Shown: positions 1 through 9,054 of the stretch, in pieces | Numbering within the stretch: position 1 is the stretch's first letter | How the letters are laid out: each line of letters begins with the position of its first letter | DNA from: Minisyncoccota bacterium | GTDB lineage: Bacteria; Patescibacteriota; Minisyncoccia; Phycocordibacterales; Phycocordibacteraceae | Assembly: GCA_023653145.1 (NCBI GenBank) | Contig: JAMNXM010000003.1 | Location: 1 to 35,868, forward strand | Length of the DNA stretch: 35,868 nucleotides | Reading direction: 5' to 3' | Program-made: the position numbers and the translations under genes | The notes under the pieces: generated by a model | Databases searched by the model: none | Seen by the model: the letters and a program-made list of their open reading frames with translations, nothing else | Told to the model about the DNA's origin: nothing

Positions 1-2046
1 GGATCAGAGGAAGGAAAGATGCATGAATGGGAGACATTTCCATACGATTGGCGTAAAGCCGTAAGCGACCCAATACTCCTTGCTGGGCTCGCCGCAAAGT
101 TGCATCAACTCGCAGCTGACTCAAACACTGAAAAGGTGAGTATTGTTGCACACTCGAATGGTGGGCTCTTAGCGAAAGCACTTATGGTGTACCTTGGAAA
201 CACCGAGGCCGTTGCACTAGTCGACAAAATAGTTTTGGTCGGGTCTCCACAGATTGGGACTCCAAAAGCTGTTGGAGCACTTCTGCATGGATACGAGCAG
301 GGGATTCCTTCGTTTTTCCCTGTACTCCTGAGTAACGAAGAAGCACGCGCGCTAGCGCAAAACATGTACGGTGCGTACGGGCTCATCCCATCGGCGGCTT
401 ACTTTAGCACTGTGACAGAGCCAATGATTACTTTTGAGGGCACTAACTCCCCGTTCATAACTCAAATGATTAGTGCGTATGAGTCAGTAGTAGGGAACAC
501 AGTCGAATACCGTGAATTTCTAACCGGTGCTGAGGGGCGGGCCGATCCAAGCGCAGTCGATCTGATTCATCCCGAAGTACTACGAACAGTACAGTTTGAT
601 GTGGCGCAGACACTTCACGCAAGTATCGATGCGTGGGTACCTCCAGCAGGTATAGAAGTCTATCAAATCGCTGGTTGGGGTGAAGAGACGGTTAAAGGAT
701 TCGATTACAAAGGTAGGGAAGTGTGTCTTGAAGGGGTGTGCTATGAGCAGATACGTACGCTCCCACAAATGACCATGGATGGTGATGGGACAGTTGTTAC
801 GCCAAGTGCTTTGTACATGAGTACTGAATCAAACAATGTGCACCGATACTGGTTCGATTTAGATGCATACAACTCAGAGAATTCGTTATCTACTACATTC
901 GGTTTGGTTCCATACTCTCACGCTTCAATTTATGCTGCCAGTAATTTAAAAAATTTTATTTTAAAGTTACTCAAAGACGTGGCTGAACCTACTGATAGTT
1001 ACGTTTCCAAATATCGTCCCGACAGTACACAGGCAAGATTAAGGTATTTCCTGCACTCCCCCTTGAACCTTTCGGCGACCGATTCGACTGGAAGAAGAAT
1101 CTCAAATGATCTTAGTGAGATACCTGGAGCACGATTCGAAAAATTTGGAGAAGTGCAATATGTATCTCTTCCGGCAACTTCTGCGCCGACTATAAACCTT
1201 GATGCATATGCTGGTGGGTCATTCATCCTTGATGTTCAGGAAGTTTTAGGAAACTCTATAGTCAATCAAGTCTCATTTGTCGGTATTCCTACAACTGAGA
1301 ATACGGAGGTTAGTATTTCATTTCCTGACGGGACTATTGAAAACGCAACCCCGCTAGAGATAGATAAAAATGGAGACGGCACTGCTGACTTCTCCATCTC
1401 AACTACAGATACAGAGGTAGGACTTAAGAAGATACCAATTGTAATCTCTGCTGACTCAAAAAGTATGATTGTTGGTTCCAAAATACCGAAACTCACACAT
1501 ACAACTTCTGGTTTTGTTGCTGGCGAGACACTAGAGACAAGTGATATCAGTGGTTCCCCAGAATGTACGACAACAGCAACTTCATCAAGCCCTGTAGGCG
1601 TCTACACAATTACCTGCACTGTAGGCACACTGCAATCCGACTATTACACGTTCGATACGTTTGTCGCTGGGACTCTTACTATCAACTATACGTTCAAAGG
1701 TTTCTTGAAACCGATTAACAATTCTGTTCTGAATCCGAGTATCTTTAAAGCAGGTACTGTGGTTCCGGTTAAGTTTGAGTTGCTAAACGCAGAAGGTGAG
1801 TCCATACAGGCAACAAACCCACCTGAGTGGGTTGAACCTGTGCAGGGAGAGCCGCTCGCCGCAAAGAGGAATGAGAAGAAGAGGAGTAAAAAGCCGACTC
1901 GAGGCGGGTTGTATGAGTGGAGACCAAAGCAACAGAATTACCAGTACAATTGGGATACCAAAGGTTATGAACCCGGGTACTGGTACGAAGTATCTGTAAA
2001 GTTAGACGATGGTACTATTAAAACAATAATGATCGGATTAAAATAA
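1..2046 (+). CDS. Alpha/beta-hydrolase, LCAT/lipase-like, with C-terminal beta-rich surface domains; 5' end probably outside the window
   Basis: Frame is open from base 1. FPYDWR motif, nucleophile elbow AHSNGG, GSPQIGTPKA. C-terminal NPSIFKAGTVVPVKFEL resembles the PxKF-type domain. Confidence 0.7.
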   Translation, partial: GSEEGKMHEWETFPYDWRKAVSDPILLAGLAAKLHQLAADSNTEKVSIVAHSNGGLLAKALMVYLGNTEAVALVDKIVLVGSPQIGTPKAVGALLHGYEQGIPSFFPVLLSNEEARALAQNMYGAYGLIPSAAYFSTVTEPMITFEGTNSPFITQMISAYESVVGNTVEYREFLTGAEGRADPSAVDLIHPEVLRTVQFDVAQTLHASIDAWVPPAGIEVYQIAGWGEETVKGFDYKGREVCLEGVCYEQIRTLPQMTMDGDGTVVTPSALYMSTESNNVHRYWFDLDAYNSENSLSTTFGLVPYSHASIYAASNLKNFILKLLKDVAEPTDSYVSKYRPDSTQARLRYFLHSPLNLSATDSTGRRISNDLSEIPGARFEKFGEVQYVSLPATSAPTINLDAYAGGSFILDVQEVLGNSIVNQVSFVGIPTTENTEVSISFPDGTIENATPLEIDKNGDGTADFSISTTDTEVGLKKIPIVISADSKSMIVGSKIPKLTHTTSGFVAGETLETSDISGSPECTTTATSSSPVGVYTITCTVGTLQSDYYTFDTFVAGTLTINYTFKGFLKPINNSVLNPSIFKAGTVVPVKFELLNAEGESIQATNPPEWVEPVQGEPLAAKRNEKKRSKKPTRGGLYEWRPKQQNYQYNWDTKGYEPGYWYEVSVKLDDGTIKTIMIGLK

Positions 2047-2051
2047 TCCAG

Positions 2052-2450
2052 ATGAATAAGAATTACCTAGCCAAGATATCTTTTGCAGGGTCTATAGTTT
2101 TTCTTGCAATTCTTTGGTTTCACGAATTCGGATACTGCAGAGCTTCGGAGTGGTGTATTGGGACAACTCAGGATATTTTGGTTGCTTCCCCTGGGTACCT
2201 TTCTATATTCGTTGCTACGCTAACTATTGTTGGTGCTTCTTATTTATTAAGGACTGGGATCTCAAGAAATCTGGTATTTTTTACACTAGTCTGGGTCATG
2301 GCCTCAATAGTGATCAGTTTTATGTTAGGTAATGGAGGTGGTAATTGGGTTACCTCTTCCCCTAGACCTGAAGGAATATTCTTCTTTCTCACAATAATCT
2401 ATGCCGTGATTGGTTTAGTATGGCAGATGAGGAGGTTCTTACGGCATTAG
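2052..2450 (+). CDS. Small multi-pass membrane protein, hypothetical
   Basis: 132 aa ORF with several hydrophobic segments, directly after the lipase-like gene. Confidence 0.55.
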   Translation: MNKNYLAKISFAGSIVFLAILWFHEFGYCRASEWCIGTTQDILVASPGYLSIFVATLTIVGASYLLRTGISRNLVFFTLVWVMASIVISFMLGNGGGNWVTSSPRPEGIFFFLTIIYAVIGLVWQMRRFLRH

Positions 2451-2714
2451 ATCTCCATTGATTGATACTTTGAAGAGGCCCGGCAATGCTTCATTGACGG
2501 AATAGGTAATAGGCAAGCCATTTATTCTGTTTTTCGGGCTTGGGGTCCAGAAAAACCCTTATTCTATATAGAGCATGAGTTAGGGGTAGACGAAATACGT
2601 ATAATTTAAGCCATATTGCTTACTCGTAGCGATATGCACGATGCCCCACAATCAGTGAGGGGACGTCGCAGGTATGGCTGAGGTTTTGTTGTATTTTTTC
2701 TATAAAATTGCATA

Positions 2715-2909
2715 ATGCAGCCCATGTATCGTGAGCAGTACCAAGGTATGGGACCGGCTAATAGTGAAAGCCTAAGCACGTTCTTTAGAAAAGAAAGCAC
2801 GTGCGTACACTGTGATTCCGGATGCACCTGTACAAAATGCTCTAACTGCATGTGTGTTCAAGAGCACTGTGGTACTTGTACGAATGGGTGCCACGGAGCA
2901 TCGATTTGA
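2715..2909 (+). CDS. Cys-rich small protein, possibly metal-binding (metallothionein-like)
   Basis: 64 aa; CVHCDSGCTCTKCSNCMCVQEHCGTCTNGCH has 10 Cys in about 31 residues. TATAAA lies 8 nt upstream of the ATG. Confidence 0.6.
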   Translation: MQPMYREQYQGMGPANSESLSTFFRKESTCVHCDSGCTCTKCSNCMCVQEHCGTCTNGCHGASI

Positions 2910-3003
2910 TTAAATAAGCAATATATAAGCCATATTTTGGTTAAAACCGAGATAGGTGTGGGTAGTACGGTACGCCCATAGGGAGGGGTGGTACCCTATA
3001 TAT

Positions 3004-3144
3004 ATGAAGAAGAAGGCAAAGCAGGGGTTTGACTGGCACTGCCAAGGGATACCGCACACGTTCCACTGGTTTGCACTCGTCGTATTTGCCCTCGGTATGA
3101 GCACCATAGTGCTTGCCGCTATCAGCGAGGTTACAGGTATTTAG
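3004..3144 (+). CDS. Small single-TM protein, hypothetical
   Basis: MKKKAKQGFDWHCQGIPHTFHWFALVVFALGMSTIVLAAISEVTGI; TACCCT-N6-ATG upstream. Start chosen downstream of the ORF-track start at 2956. Confidence 0.5.
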   Translation: MKKKAKQGFDWHCQGIPHTFHWFALVVFALGMSTIVLAAISEVTGI

Positions 3145-3173
3145 TTGACTCTCAGGGGGTGGGATGATACGAT
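3145..3173 (+). promoter_or_regulatory. Sigma70-type promoter for the ribosomal protein operon
   Basis: TTGACT (3145-3150), 17-bp spacer, TACGAT (3168-3173). Confidence 0.6.
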
Positions 3174-3243
3174 AGCACAAGCGTTATAGGACGCGTTTTT
3201 GTTTACTTAATAGTGCAAAAAGGCCTTCCCTAGGCGCGAAAGT

Positions 3244-3513
3244 ATGGCTAAAAAGTCACAACTCGCCCGAAACAACAAAAGAATCAAGCTGGTCGCACAG
3301 TTTGCGGCTAAGCGCGCAGCACTTAAAAAAGCAGGGGACTTTGAGGCGCTCCAAAAGCTCCCAAAGAACTCGTCACCTGTCCGCATTAAAAACCGTTGCT
3401 CTATTACTGGTCGCTCAAAGTCGTACATGCGCCAGTTTGGTATCTCTCGCCAGCAGTTCAGAGAGATGGCACGTCGCGGAGAGCTCCCGGGGGTTACTAA
3501 AGCATCTTGGTAA
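3244..3513 (+). CDS. rpsN: 30S ribosomal protein S14 (long, zinc-independent form)
   Basis: [13 protein letters not shown]...[39 protein letters not shown]. Confidence 0.95.
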   Translation: MAKKSQLARNNKRIKLVAQFAAKRAALKKAGDFEALQKLPKNSSPVRIKNRCSITGRSKSYMRQFGISRQQFREMARRGELPGVTKASW

Positions 3514-3515
3514 GT

Positions 3516-3911
3516 ATGGTTACTGACACTATCGGCGACTTCATCAACCGTTTGACTACTGCAACAGCAGTACGTAAGGCGACGGTGACTATGCCGTTTT
3601 CAAAGCTCAAGCACCAGATCGCGCTCGTATTGAAGCGCGAGGGGTACCTTGGAGAAATTAGCGAGTCAAAGGGTGAGGTTGGTAAGACCCTCACAGTCGA
3701 GTTGATCTACGATCCAGACGGCGAGCCTCGCATCCACGGTGCCAAGCGCCTTTCGAAGCCTGGACGCCGCCTCTACGCACCTGTCCACACTATCCACCCA
3801 ATCAAAAACGGTAAGGGATGCCTGGTGCTCACCACGCCGCGCGGCATTATGACTGACAAGGACGCACGCCGCGACCGTGTCGGAGGGGAAACAATGTTCA
3901 CTATTTGGTAA
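3516..3911 (+). CDS. rpsH: 30S ribosomal protein S8
   Basis: MVTDTIGDFINRL...TTPRGIMTDKDARRDRVGGETMFTIW; the ATG at 3516 is preferred over the TTG at 3507. Confidence 0.95.
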   Translation: MVTDTIGDFINRLTTATAVRKATVTMPFSKLKHQIALVLKREGYLGEISESKGEVGKTLTVELIYDPDGEPRIHGAKRLSKPGRRLYAPVHTIHPIKNGKGCLVLTTPRGIMTDKDARRDRVGGETMFTIW

Positions 3912-3916
3912 CCTAT

Positions 3917-4453
3917 ATGTCACGCCTCGCTAAAAACACTATCCCATTCCCGAGCGGCACCACCGTGTCGTTTACTGACGGCACACTCACCGTTAAGGGT
4001 CCATTGGGCACACTCACGAAGCCGGTTAATCCAGTGGTTTCTATCACGGTCTCTCCTGACGGCGTCAACGTGGCACCAGTTGGTACCACCAAACTCGCAC
4101 GCGCACTCACTGGTACGTTTGCATCTCACATCCGCAACATGATGAAGGGAGTAACCGAGAAGTACGCAAAGAAACTTGAGCTCCAGGGTATTGGCTACCG
4201 CGTTGAACTCCAGGGTAAGAACCTCAAGTTCCAAGTCGGTTTCTCTCACCCAGTGCTGATGGCAGTCCCAGCAGGTGTCGACGCATTGGTAGAAAAGAAC
4301 TTCATCACGATTTCTGGTATCGACAAAGAAGCGGTTGGACAGTTTGCCGCAAACGTCCGCGCGATCAAGAAGCCTGAGCCATACAAGGGCAAGGGTATCC
4401 GTTACGAGGGTGAGTACGTCCGCCAGAAGCAGGGTAAGAAGGCAGCTGCATAA
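3917..4453 (+). CDS. rplF: 50S ribosomal protein L6
   Basis: MSRLAKNTIPFPSGT...ELQGIGYRVELQGKNLKFQVGFSHPV...PEPYKGKGIRYEGE. Confidence 0.96.
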   Translation: MSRLAKNTIPFPSGTTVSFTDGTLTVKGPLGTLTKPVNPVVSITVSPDGVNVAPVGTTKLARALTGTFASHIRNMMKGVTEKYAKKLELQGIGYRVELQGKNLKFQVGFSHPVLMAVPAGVDALVEKNFITISGIDKEAVGQFAANVRAIKKPEPYKGKGIRYEGEYVRQKQGKKAAA

Positions 4454-4462
4454 TGAACTCGT

Positions 4463-4819
4463 ATGTCTAAACTCACTCCAAAATCAAAGACAGCACAGCG
4501 CGAGCGCCGACACCGCCGCGTCCGCGGAACGGTCAGTGGCACTGCAGAGCGCCCACGTCTTGCCGTTTTTCGTTCTAACAAGTACGTGTACGCACAACTT
4601 ATTGATGACGATAAGGGAGTAACGATCGTTGCTGCATCAACCATTGGCGGTCGCAATATGTCGCAGATGGAGCAGGCAAAGACGGTAGGTACTCAGATTG
4701 CAAAGGCAGCGGCAGAGAAGCGGATTACTAAGGTCGTGTTTGATCGTGGCGGGTTTCAGTACGGTGGGCGCATTGCAGCGCTTGCTGATGCGGCTCGTGC
4801 GGCAGGACTTCAATTTTAA
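4463..4819 (+). CDS. rplR: 50S ribosomal protein L18
   Basis: [42 protein letters not shown]...[26 protein letters not shown]. Confidence 0.96.
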   Translation: MSKLTPKSKTAQRERRHRRVRGTVSGTAERPRLAVFRSNKYVYAQLIDDDKGVTIVAASTIGGRNMSQMEQAKTVGTQIAKAAAEKRITKVVFDRGGFQYGGRIAALADAARAAGLQF

Positions 4820-4824
4820 CTAGT

Positions 4825-5415
4825 ATGACTGACGAAACACCAGCAGCTCCGCTCACTGAAAACGCACCAGTCGAAAGCACGTTAGTGCAGGCGCCACAGC
4901 CAGAGCGCCGTGACCGTGGTGGCCGTGGCCGCAATGATAAGAACCGCCGTGGTCCACAGCGTGGACGCCGCGACGAGAAGCCTCGTTCAGAGTTTGACCA
5001 AAAGATCATCCAGCTCCGCCGCGTTGCGCGTGTGGTCGCAGGAGGTCGCCGTTTCTCATTCTCTGCAGTAGTGGTCGCCGGAGATCGTAAGGGACGCGTC
5101 GGTATCGGTATCGGCAAGGGTGCAGACACTGCGCTCGCCGTCGACAAGGCGTTCCGTGCCGCAAAGCGCACCATGTTCCGCATCCGCACTACCGAGTCTA
5201 TGTCTATCCCGCACGACGTGATGGCAAAGAACTCATCAGGTATCGTCGAGATCCGTCCAGCACCTGACCGCGGTATTGTTGCAGGTTCATCGGTAAAGAC
5301 CTTGCTCGAACTTGCTGGTGTAAAGGACGTCACCGCAAAGATCCACTCTGGTTCAAAGAATAAGTTGAACATCGCACGCGCCGCATACGACGCACTTCGT
5401 AAACTCAAAAAATAA
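4825..5415 (+). CDS. rpsE: 30S ribosomal protein S5
   Basis: RRVARVVAGGRRFSFSAVVVAGDRKGRVGIGIGKGADTALAVDKA; extended charged N-terminus. Confidence 0.96.
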   Translation: MTDETPAAPLTENAPVESTLVQAPQPERRDRGGRGRNDKNRRGPQRGRRDEKPRSEFDQKIIQLRRVARVVAGGRRFSFSAVVVAGDRKGRVGIGIGKGADTALAVDKAFRAAKRTMFRIRTTESMSIPHDVMAKNSSGIVEIRPAPDRGIVAGSSVKTLLELAGVKDVTAKIHSGSKNKLNIARAAYDALRKLKK

Positions 5416-5419
5416 GACT

Positions 5420-5854
5420 ATGGACCTCTCATCACTTTCTCGCCCAGTTGGACTTACCAAAGCACGCCGTGTCGGCCGTGGTGGTAAGCGCGGCAAGACG
5501 TCAGGTCGCGGCGGCAAGGGACAGACTGCACGCGCTGGTAACAAGCGCCGTCCTGAGTGGCGCGACATCATTAAGCGCATGCCAAAGCGTCGCGGGTTTG
5601 GTAAGAACCGCTCACGCACCGTGCGCCCTATGACTCCGATTGCAACGATTACGCTTGACGCACTCGAGAAGCACTACGCATCAGGAGAGACCGTCACGGT
5701 GAAGTCCTTGATTGAGAAAGGTTTGGTCCGCCGTGTCTCTGGTGGCGTACCACCAATGAAGATCCTTGCACGCGGCACACTCACCAAGAAACTTATTATT
5801 CCAAAGGGTATCGCACTCTCAAAAGAAGCACAGGCAAAGATCACGGGCGCATAA
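5420..5854 (+). CDS. rplO: 50S ribosomal protein L15
   Basis: RRVGRGGKRGKTSGRGGKGQTARAG...; directly after rpsE, with no rpmD (L30) between. Confidence 0.93.
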   Translation: MDLSSLSRPVGLTKARRVGRGGKRGKTSGRGGKGQTARAGNKRRPEWRDIIKRMPKRRGFGKNRSRTVRPMTPIATITLDALEKHYASGETVTVKSLIEKGLVRRVSGGVPPMKILARGTLTKKLIIPKGIALSKEAQAKITGA

Positions 5855-5857
5855 GCC

Positions 5858-7129
5858 ATGAGCACCTTTTTTGCAAAACTGAAACTCATCCTCACTGACG
5901 CATCTATCTTGCGGAAGTTGGGCTACATGGTTGCAGGACTCATCCTGTTCCGCCTTATGGCGACGATCCCGCTTCCGGGCATCGACCATGCGCGTCTTGA
6001 GGCATTCTTTTCGGACTCGGCACTCCTTGGGTTTTTGAACGTCTTTTCTGGTGGCGGACTGTCGAATCTTTCAATCATGATGCTTGGTGTCGCGCCGTAC
6101 ATCACTGCGTCTATCATCATGCAGCTTGGCACCGTGCTCTCACCTAAACTCAAGGCGCTCTATTCAGAGGAAGGGGAGCTTGGGCGTAAACAGTTTGCAC
6201 AGTACTCGCGCCTTCTCTCAGTACCACTTGCGGTCATGCAGGGTGTTGGGTTGTTGTTCTTTTTCCAAGCGCAGGGTATCGTACTCGACCTCGGGTGGTA
6301 CCTCTTTGCGGTGAACGTCGCGGTTGCCGTTGCAGGCTCGATGCTCCTCATGTGGATTGGCGAGCTTATAACCGAGTACGGTATTGGGAACGGTCTGTCA
6401 CTCATCATCTTTGCCGGTATCGTCGCCAGTCTCCCATCTACTATTGCGCAACTCGCATTTACGTTCGATCCATCACAGATTCCGCTCTACGTGACGTTTG
6501 TTGCTGCGGCACTCGCGATTACCTTTGGTGTCGTGTATGTGTCAGAGTCTGAGCGTCCTATCCCGGTGACCTACGCAAAGCGTGTGATGGGCAACCAAGT
6601 AACAGGTGGCGTACAGTCGTACGTGCCGCTCCGCCTCAATCAGGCAGGCGTGATGCCTATTATCTTTGCGCTTTCTATCCTTACCTTGCCGCAAATTGGT
6701 GTAACCTACCTCTCCACGTCGGGGAGTGGTGCTGTTTCTGAGATTGCGAACCTCCTTCTCACGTTCCCTGGTTCGGAAGTGGTGTACGCCGTAGTGTATT
6801 TCTTCTTTGTTATCCTCTTCACGTACTTCTTTACCGCAATTACGTTTGACCCAACGCAGATGGCAAACAACTTGCAGAAGAACGGCGCATTTGTCCCAGG
6901 TGTACGCCCAGGCCAGACGACGGCAGAGTACATTGGTCGCGTCATCACACGCATCACGCTCGTCGGTGCACTTTTCCTCGGCGTGATCGCAGTCTTGCCG
7001 CTCATCATCCAGAACCTCACTGGTGTTGCCGCACTTGCTATTGGTGGTACGGCGCTCCTCATTATTGTGTCTGTGGTCCTCGACGTCGTCCGTAAGATCG
7101 ACGCGCAACTGAGTTTGCGAGAGTATTAA
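5858..7129 (+). CDS. secY: Preprotein translocase subunit SecY
   Basis: Multi-pass protein; IPLPGIDHARL, GIGNGLSLIIFAGI, GVMPIIFA, FDPTQMANNLQKNGAFVPGVRPGQTT. Confidence 0.96.
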   Translation: MSTFFAKLKLILTDASILRKLGYMVAGLILFRLMATIPLPGIDHARLEAFFSDSALLGFLNVFSGGGLSNLSIMMLGVAPYITASIIMQLGTVLSPKLKALYSEEGELGRKQFAQYSRLLSVPLAVMQGVGLLFFFQAQGIVLDLGWYLFAVNVAVAVAGSMLLMWIGELITEYGIGNGLSLIIFAGIVASLPSTIAQLAFTFDPSQIPLYVTFVAAALAITFGVVYVSESERPIPVTYAKRVMGNQVTGGVQSYVPLRLNQAGVMPIIFALSILTLPQIGVTYLSTSGSGAVSEIANLLLTFPGSEVVYAVVYFFFVILFTYFFTAITFDPTQMANNLQKNGAFVPGVRPGQTTAEYIGRVITRITLVGALFLGVIAVLPLIIQNLTGVAALAIGGTALLIIVSVVLDVVRKIDAQLSLREY

Positions 7130-7132
7130 CCA

Positions 7133-7155
7133 ACCGCCCTTCGGGGCGTTTTTTG
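7133..7155 (+). terminator. Intrinsic terminator after secY
   Basis: CGCCC-TTCG-GGGCG hairpin followed by TTTTTTG. Confidence 0.75.
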
Positions 7156-7168
7156 TTACACTGCATCT

Positions 7169-7708
7169 ATGAAGATCACTATTTTTGGTAACCCAGGCAC
7201 CGGTAAGTCTACTGTCGGGAAACTGCTCGCATCAAAATTGGGGTACGCGTTCATGTCGTCCGGCAATATGTTTCGTGATATGGCAAAAGAGCTTGGTATG
7301 ACCGTGTATGAGCTGGATACTCTTTCACAGACTGACCCACAGTACGATATCAAACTCGATCAGATGGTAGCTGAATACGGCAGAACAAATGATAACTTCG
7401 TTTTCGAAAGCCGACTTGCGTGGCACTTTATTCCTGACTCAATCAAGATAGAACTTTACACAAATGATGTCGTTGCGGCAGAGCGTGTTGCGCAGCGCGA
7501 CCAGATTTCGACCGAAGATGCGCGTGCGAATAATGAACTAAGGATTGCTACCTATGTTGCACGATACCCAAAAACATACCCAGACGTACACTATCCGCCG
7601 TTGAAAGAGGATTTTCACTTGAGCATCGATGTGACCGAGCCGCTCCCAGAGGCAATTGTTGAGCGTATTCTTACTTTTCTCAAAAAAGAGGGCTACGTGT
7701 TAGAGTAG
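7169..7708 (+). CDS. Cytidylate kinase-like / P-loop NMP kinase
   Basis: MKITIFGNPGTGKSTVGKLLASKLGYAFMSSGNMFRDMAKELGM; TACACT-N6-ATG promoter. Confidence 0.7.
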   Translation: MKITIFGNPGTGKSTVGKLLASKLGYAFMSSGNMFRDMAKELGMTVYELDTLSQTDPQYDIKLDQMVAEYGRTNDNFVFESRLAWHFIPDSIKIELYTNDVVAAERVAQRDQISTEDARANNELRIATYVARYPKTYPDVHYPPLKEDFHLSIDVTEPLPEAIVERILTFLKKEGYVLE

Positions 7709-7714
7709 AGGGGC

Positions 7715-8272
7715 ATGACACGAACCATCTTTTTCCTCGGGAAGCCCGGGAGTGGCAAGGAAACGCAGGCACGACTCTTGGCAGAGAAGACCGGGTTTAC
7801 GGTCCTCTCGACGGGAGAAAAATTCAGAGAGCTCCGTGAGCGTCGTGACGCCTTAGGTGACCACATTAGGAGTGAGTACGATGCGGGACGCCTTATGCCC
7901 GACTGGTTTGCAGATTTTTTGTTTCAGGAGTCTGTGCTCAACCTGTCTGCAGGTGCAGGGATTATTTTTGAAGGCTCGGGACGTACGGTAGAGCAGGTGA
8001 CGATTATCGATAAGGTGCTCAACTGGCTCGGTCGCGAGTACGTATTTGTTAACCTTGATATTTCAGATGACGAAGCGGTACGCCGTATGCTCAGCCGCGG
8101 GCGTCTCGACTCAAACTCTGAGGACAAGGTACGTGTCCGCCTTGCACAGTATCAAGAGCATTCGGTACCAGTACTCGAGCACCTTACGGCACAGAGTAAA
8201 CTTCTTGTCATTCCTGGCGAGCGTTCTGTCGAGGATATACACGCTGACATCTGCACCCGCCTCGGCGTCTAA
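7715..8272 (+). CDS. adk: Adenylate kinase
   Basis: IFFLGKPGSGKETQARLLAEKTGFTVLSTGEKFRELRE...; position between secY and map. Confidence 0.8.
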   Translation: MTRTIFFLGKPGSGKETQARLLAEKTGFTVLSTGEKFRELRERRDALGDHIRSEYDAGRLMPDWFADFLFQESVLNLSAGAGIIFEGSGRTVEQVTIIDKVLNWLGREYVFVNLDISDDEAVRRMLSRGRLDSNSEDKVRVRLAQYQEHSVPVLEHLTAQSKLLVIPGERSVEDIHADICTRLGV

Positions 8273-8273
8273 C

Positions 8274-9047
8274 ATGGTAGGGACGATCAATACACCTGAC
8301 GAGATAGCACTACTCCGCGAAGGAGGGAAACGGCTGGCACACGCAGTCGCGGAGACTGCAAAAAAAGTTGCGGTAGGGGTAAAGACGCATGAGCTCAATG
8401 ACTATTTTGAACAACTCGTACGTGCCGGAGGCGATGAGCCAGCATTTTTAAACTATCAGCCCCGCGGCGCTAAACGCCCGTTCCCCGCATCTATCTGCAT
8501 CTCGGTGAACGAGGAGGTGGTACACGGCATCCCGACTGAAAACACACGCGTCATAAAGGATGGCGACATAGTAAAACTTGATGGTGGGGTTCGCCACCGA
8601 GGTCTCATTACAGACCATGCAGTATCTGTTATCGCAGGCAACGCACAGCCTGAAGACGAGGCGCTCGTGCGCGGCACCAGGCAGGCACTTATGGCCGGGA
8701 TACAAGCAGCCCGTGGCGGAAATCGCACTGGTGACATATCGGCTGCTGTTGAGGCAGTGGGGGTGGAACTGGGCTTCGGCATCGTCTTTGAACTCGGTGG
8801 TCATGGGGTAGGGCACCATGTACACGAAGAGCCCTACATACCCAATGTTGGTGACGCTGGTACCGGGGACCTACTGGTACCAGGTATGGTGCTTGCCATT
8901 GAGCCGATGTTTACCTTAGGGACCCCAAAGGTGCGGGTTAAGTTTGATGGCTACACCTATGTCACCAAAGACGGGACTCGTGCTGCGCACTGGGAGCATA
9001 CTGTTTTGATTACCGACAAGGCGCCAGAGATTTTGACTGCGCTATAA
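8274..9047 (+). CDS. map: Methionine aminopeptidase type I
   Basis: SVNEEVVHGIP, DGDIVKLDGGVRHRGLITDHAVSV, ELGGHGVGHHVHEEPYIPN, GMVLAIEPMF. Start ATG 8274 follows the adk stop. Confidence 0.95.
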   Translation: MVGTINTPDEIALLREGGKRLAHAVAETAKKVAVGVKTHELNDYFEQLVRAGGDEPAFLNYQPRGAKRPFPASICISVNEEVVHGIPTENTRVIKDGDIVKLDGGVRHRGLITDHAVSVIAGNAQPEDEALVRGTRQALMAGIQAARGGNRTGDISAAVEAVGVELGFGIVFELGGHGVGHHVHEEPYIPNVGDAGTGDLLVPGMVLAIEPMFTLGTPKVRVKFDGYTYVTKDGTRAAHWEHTVLITDKAPEILTAL

Positions 9048-9054
9048 TTGTTGG

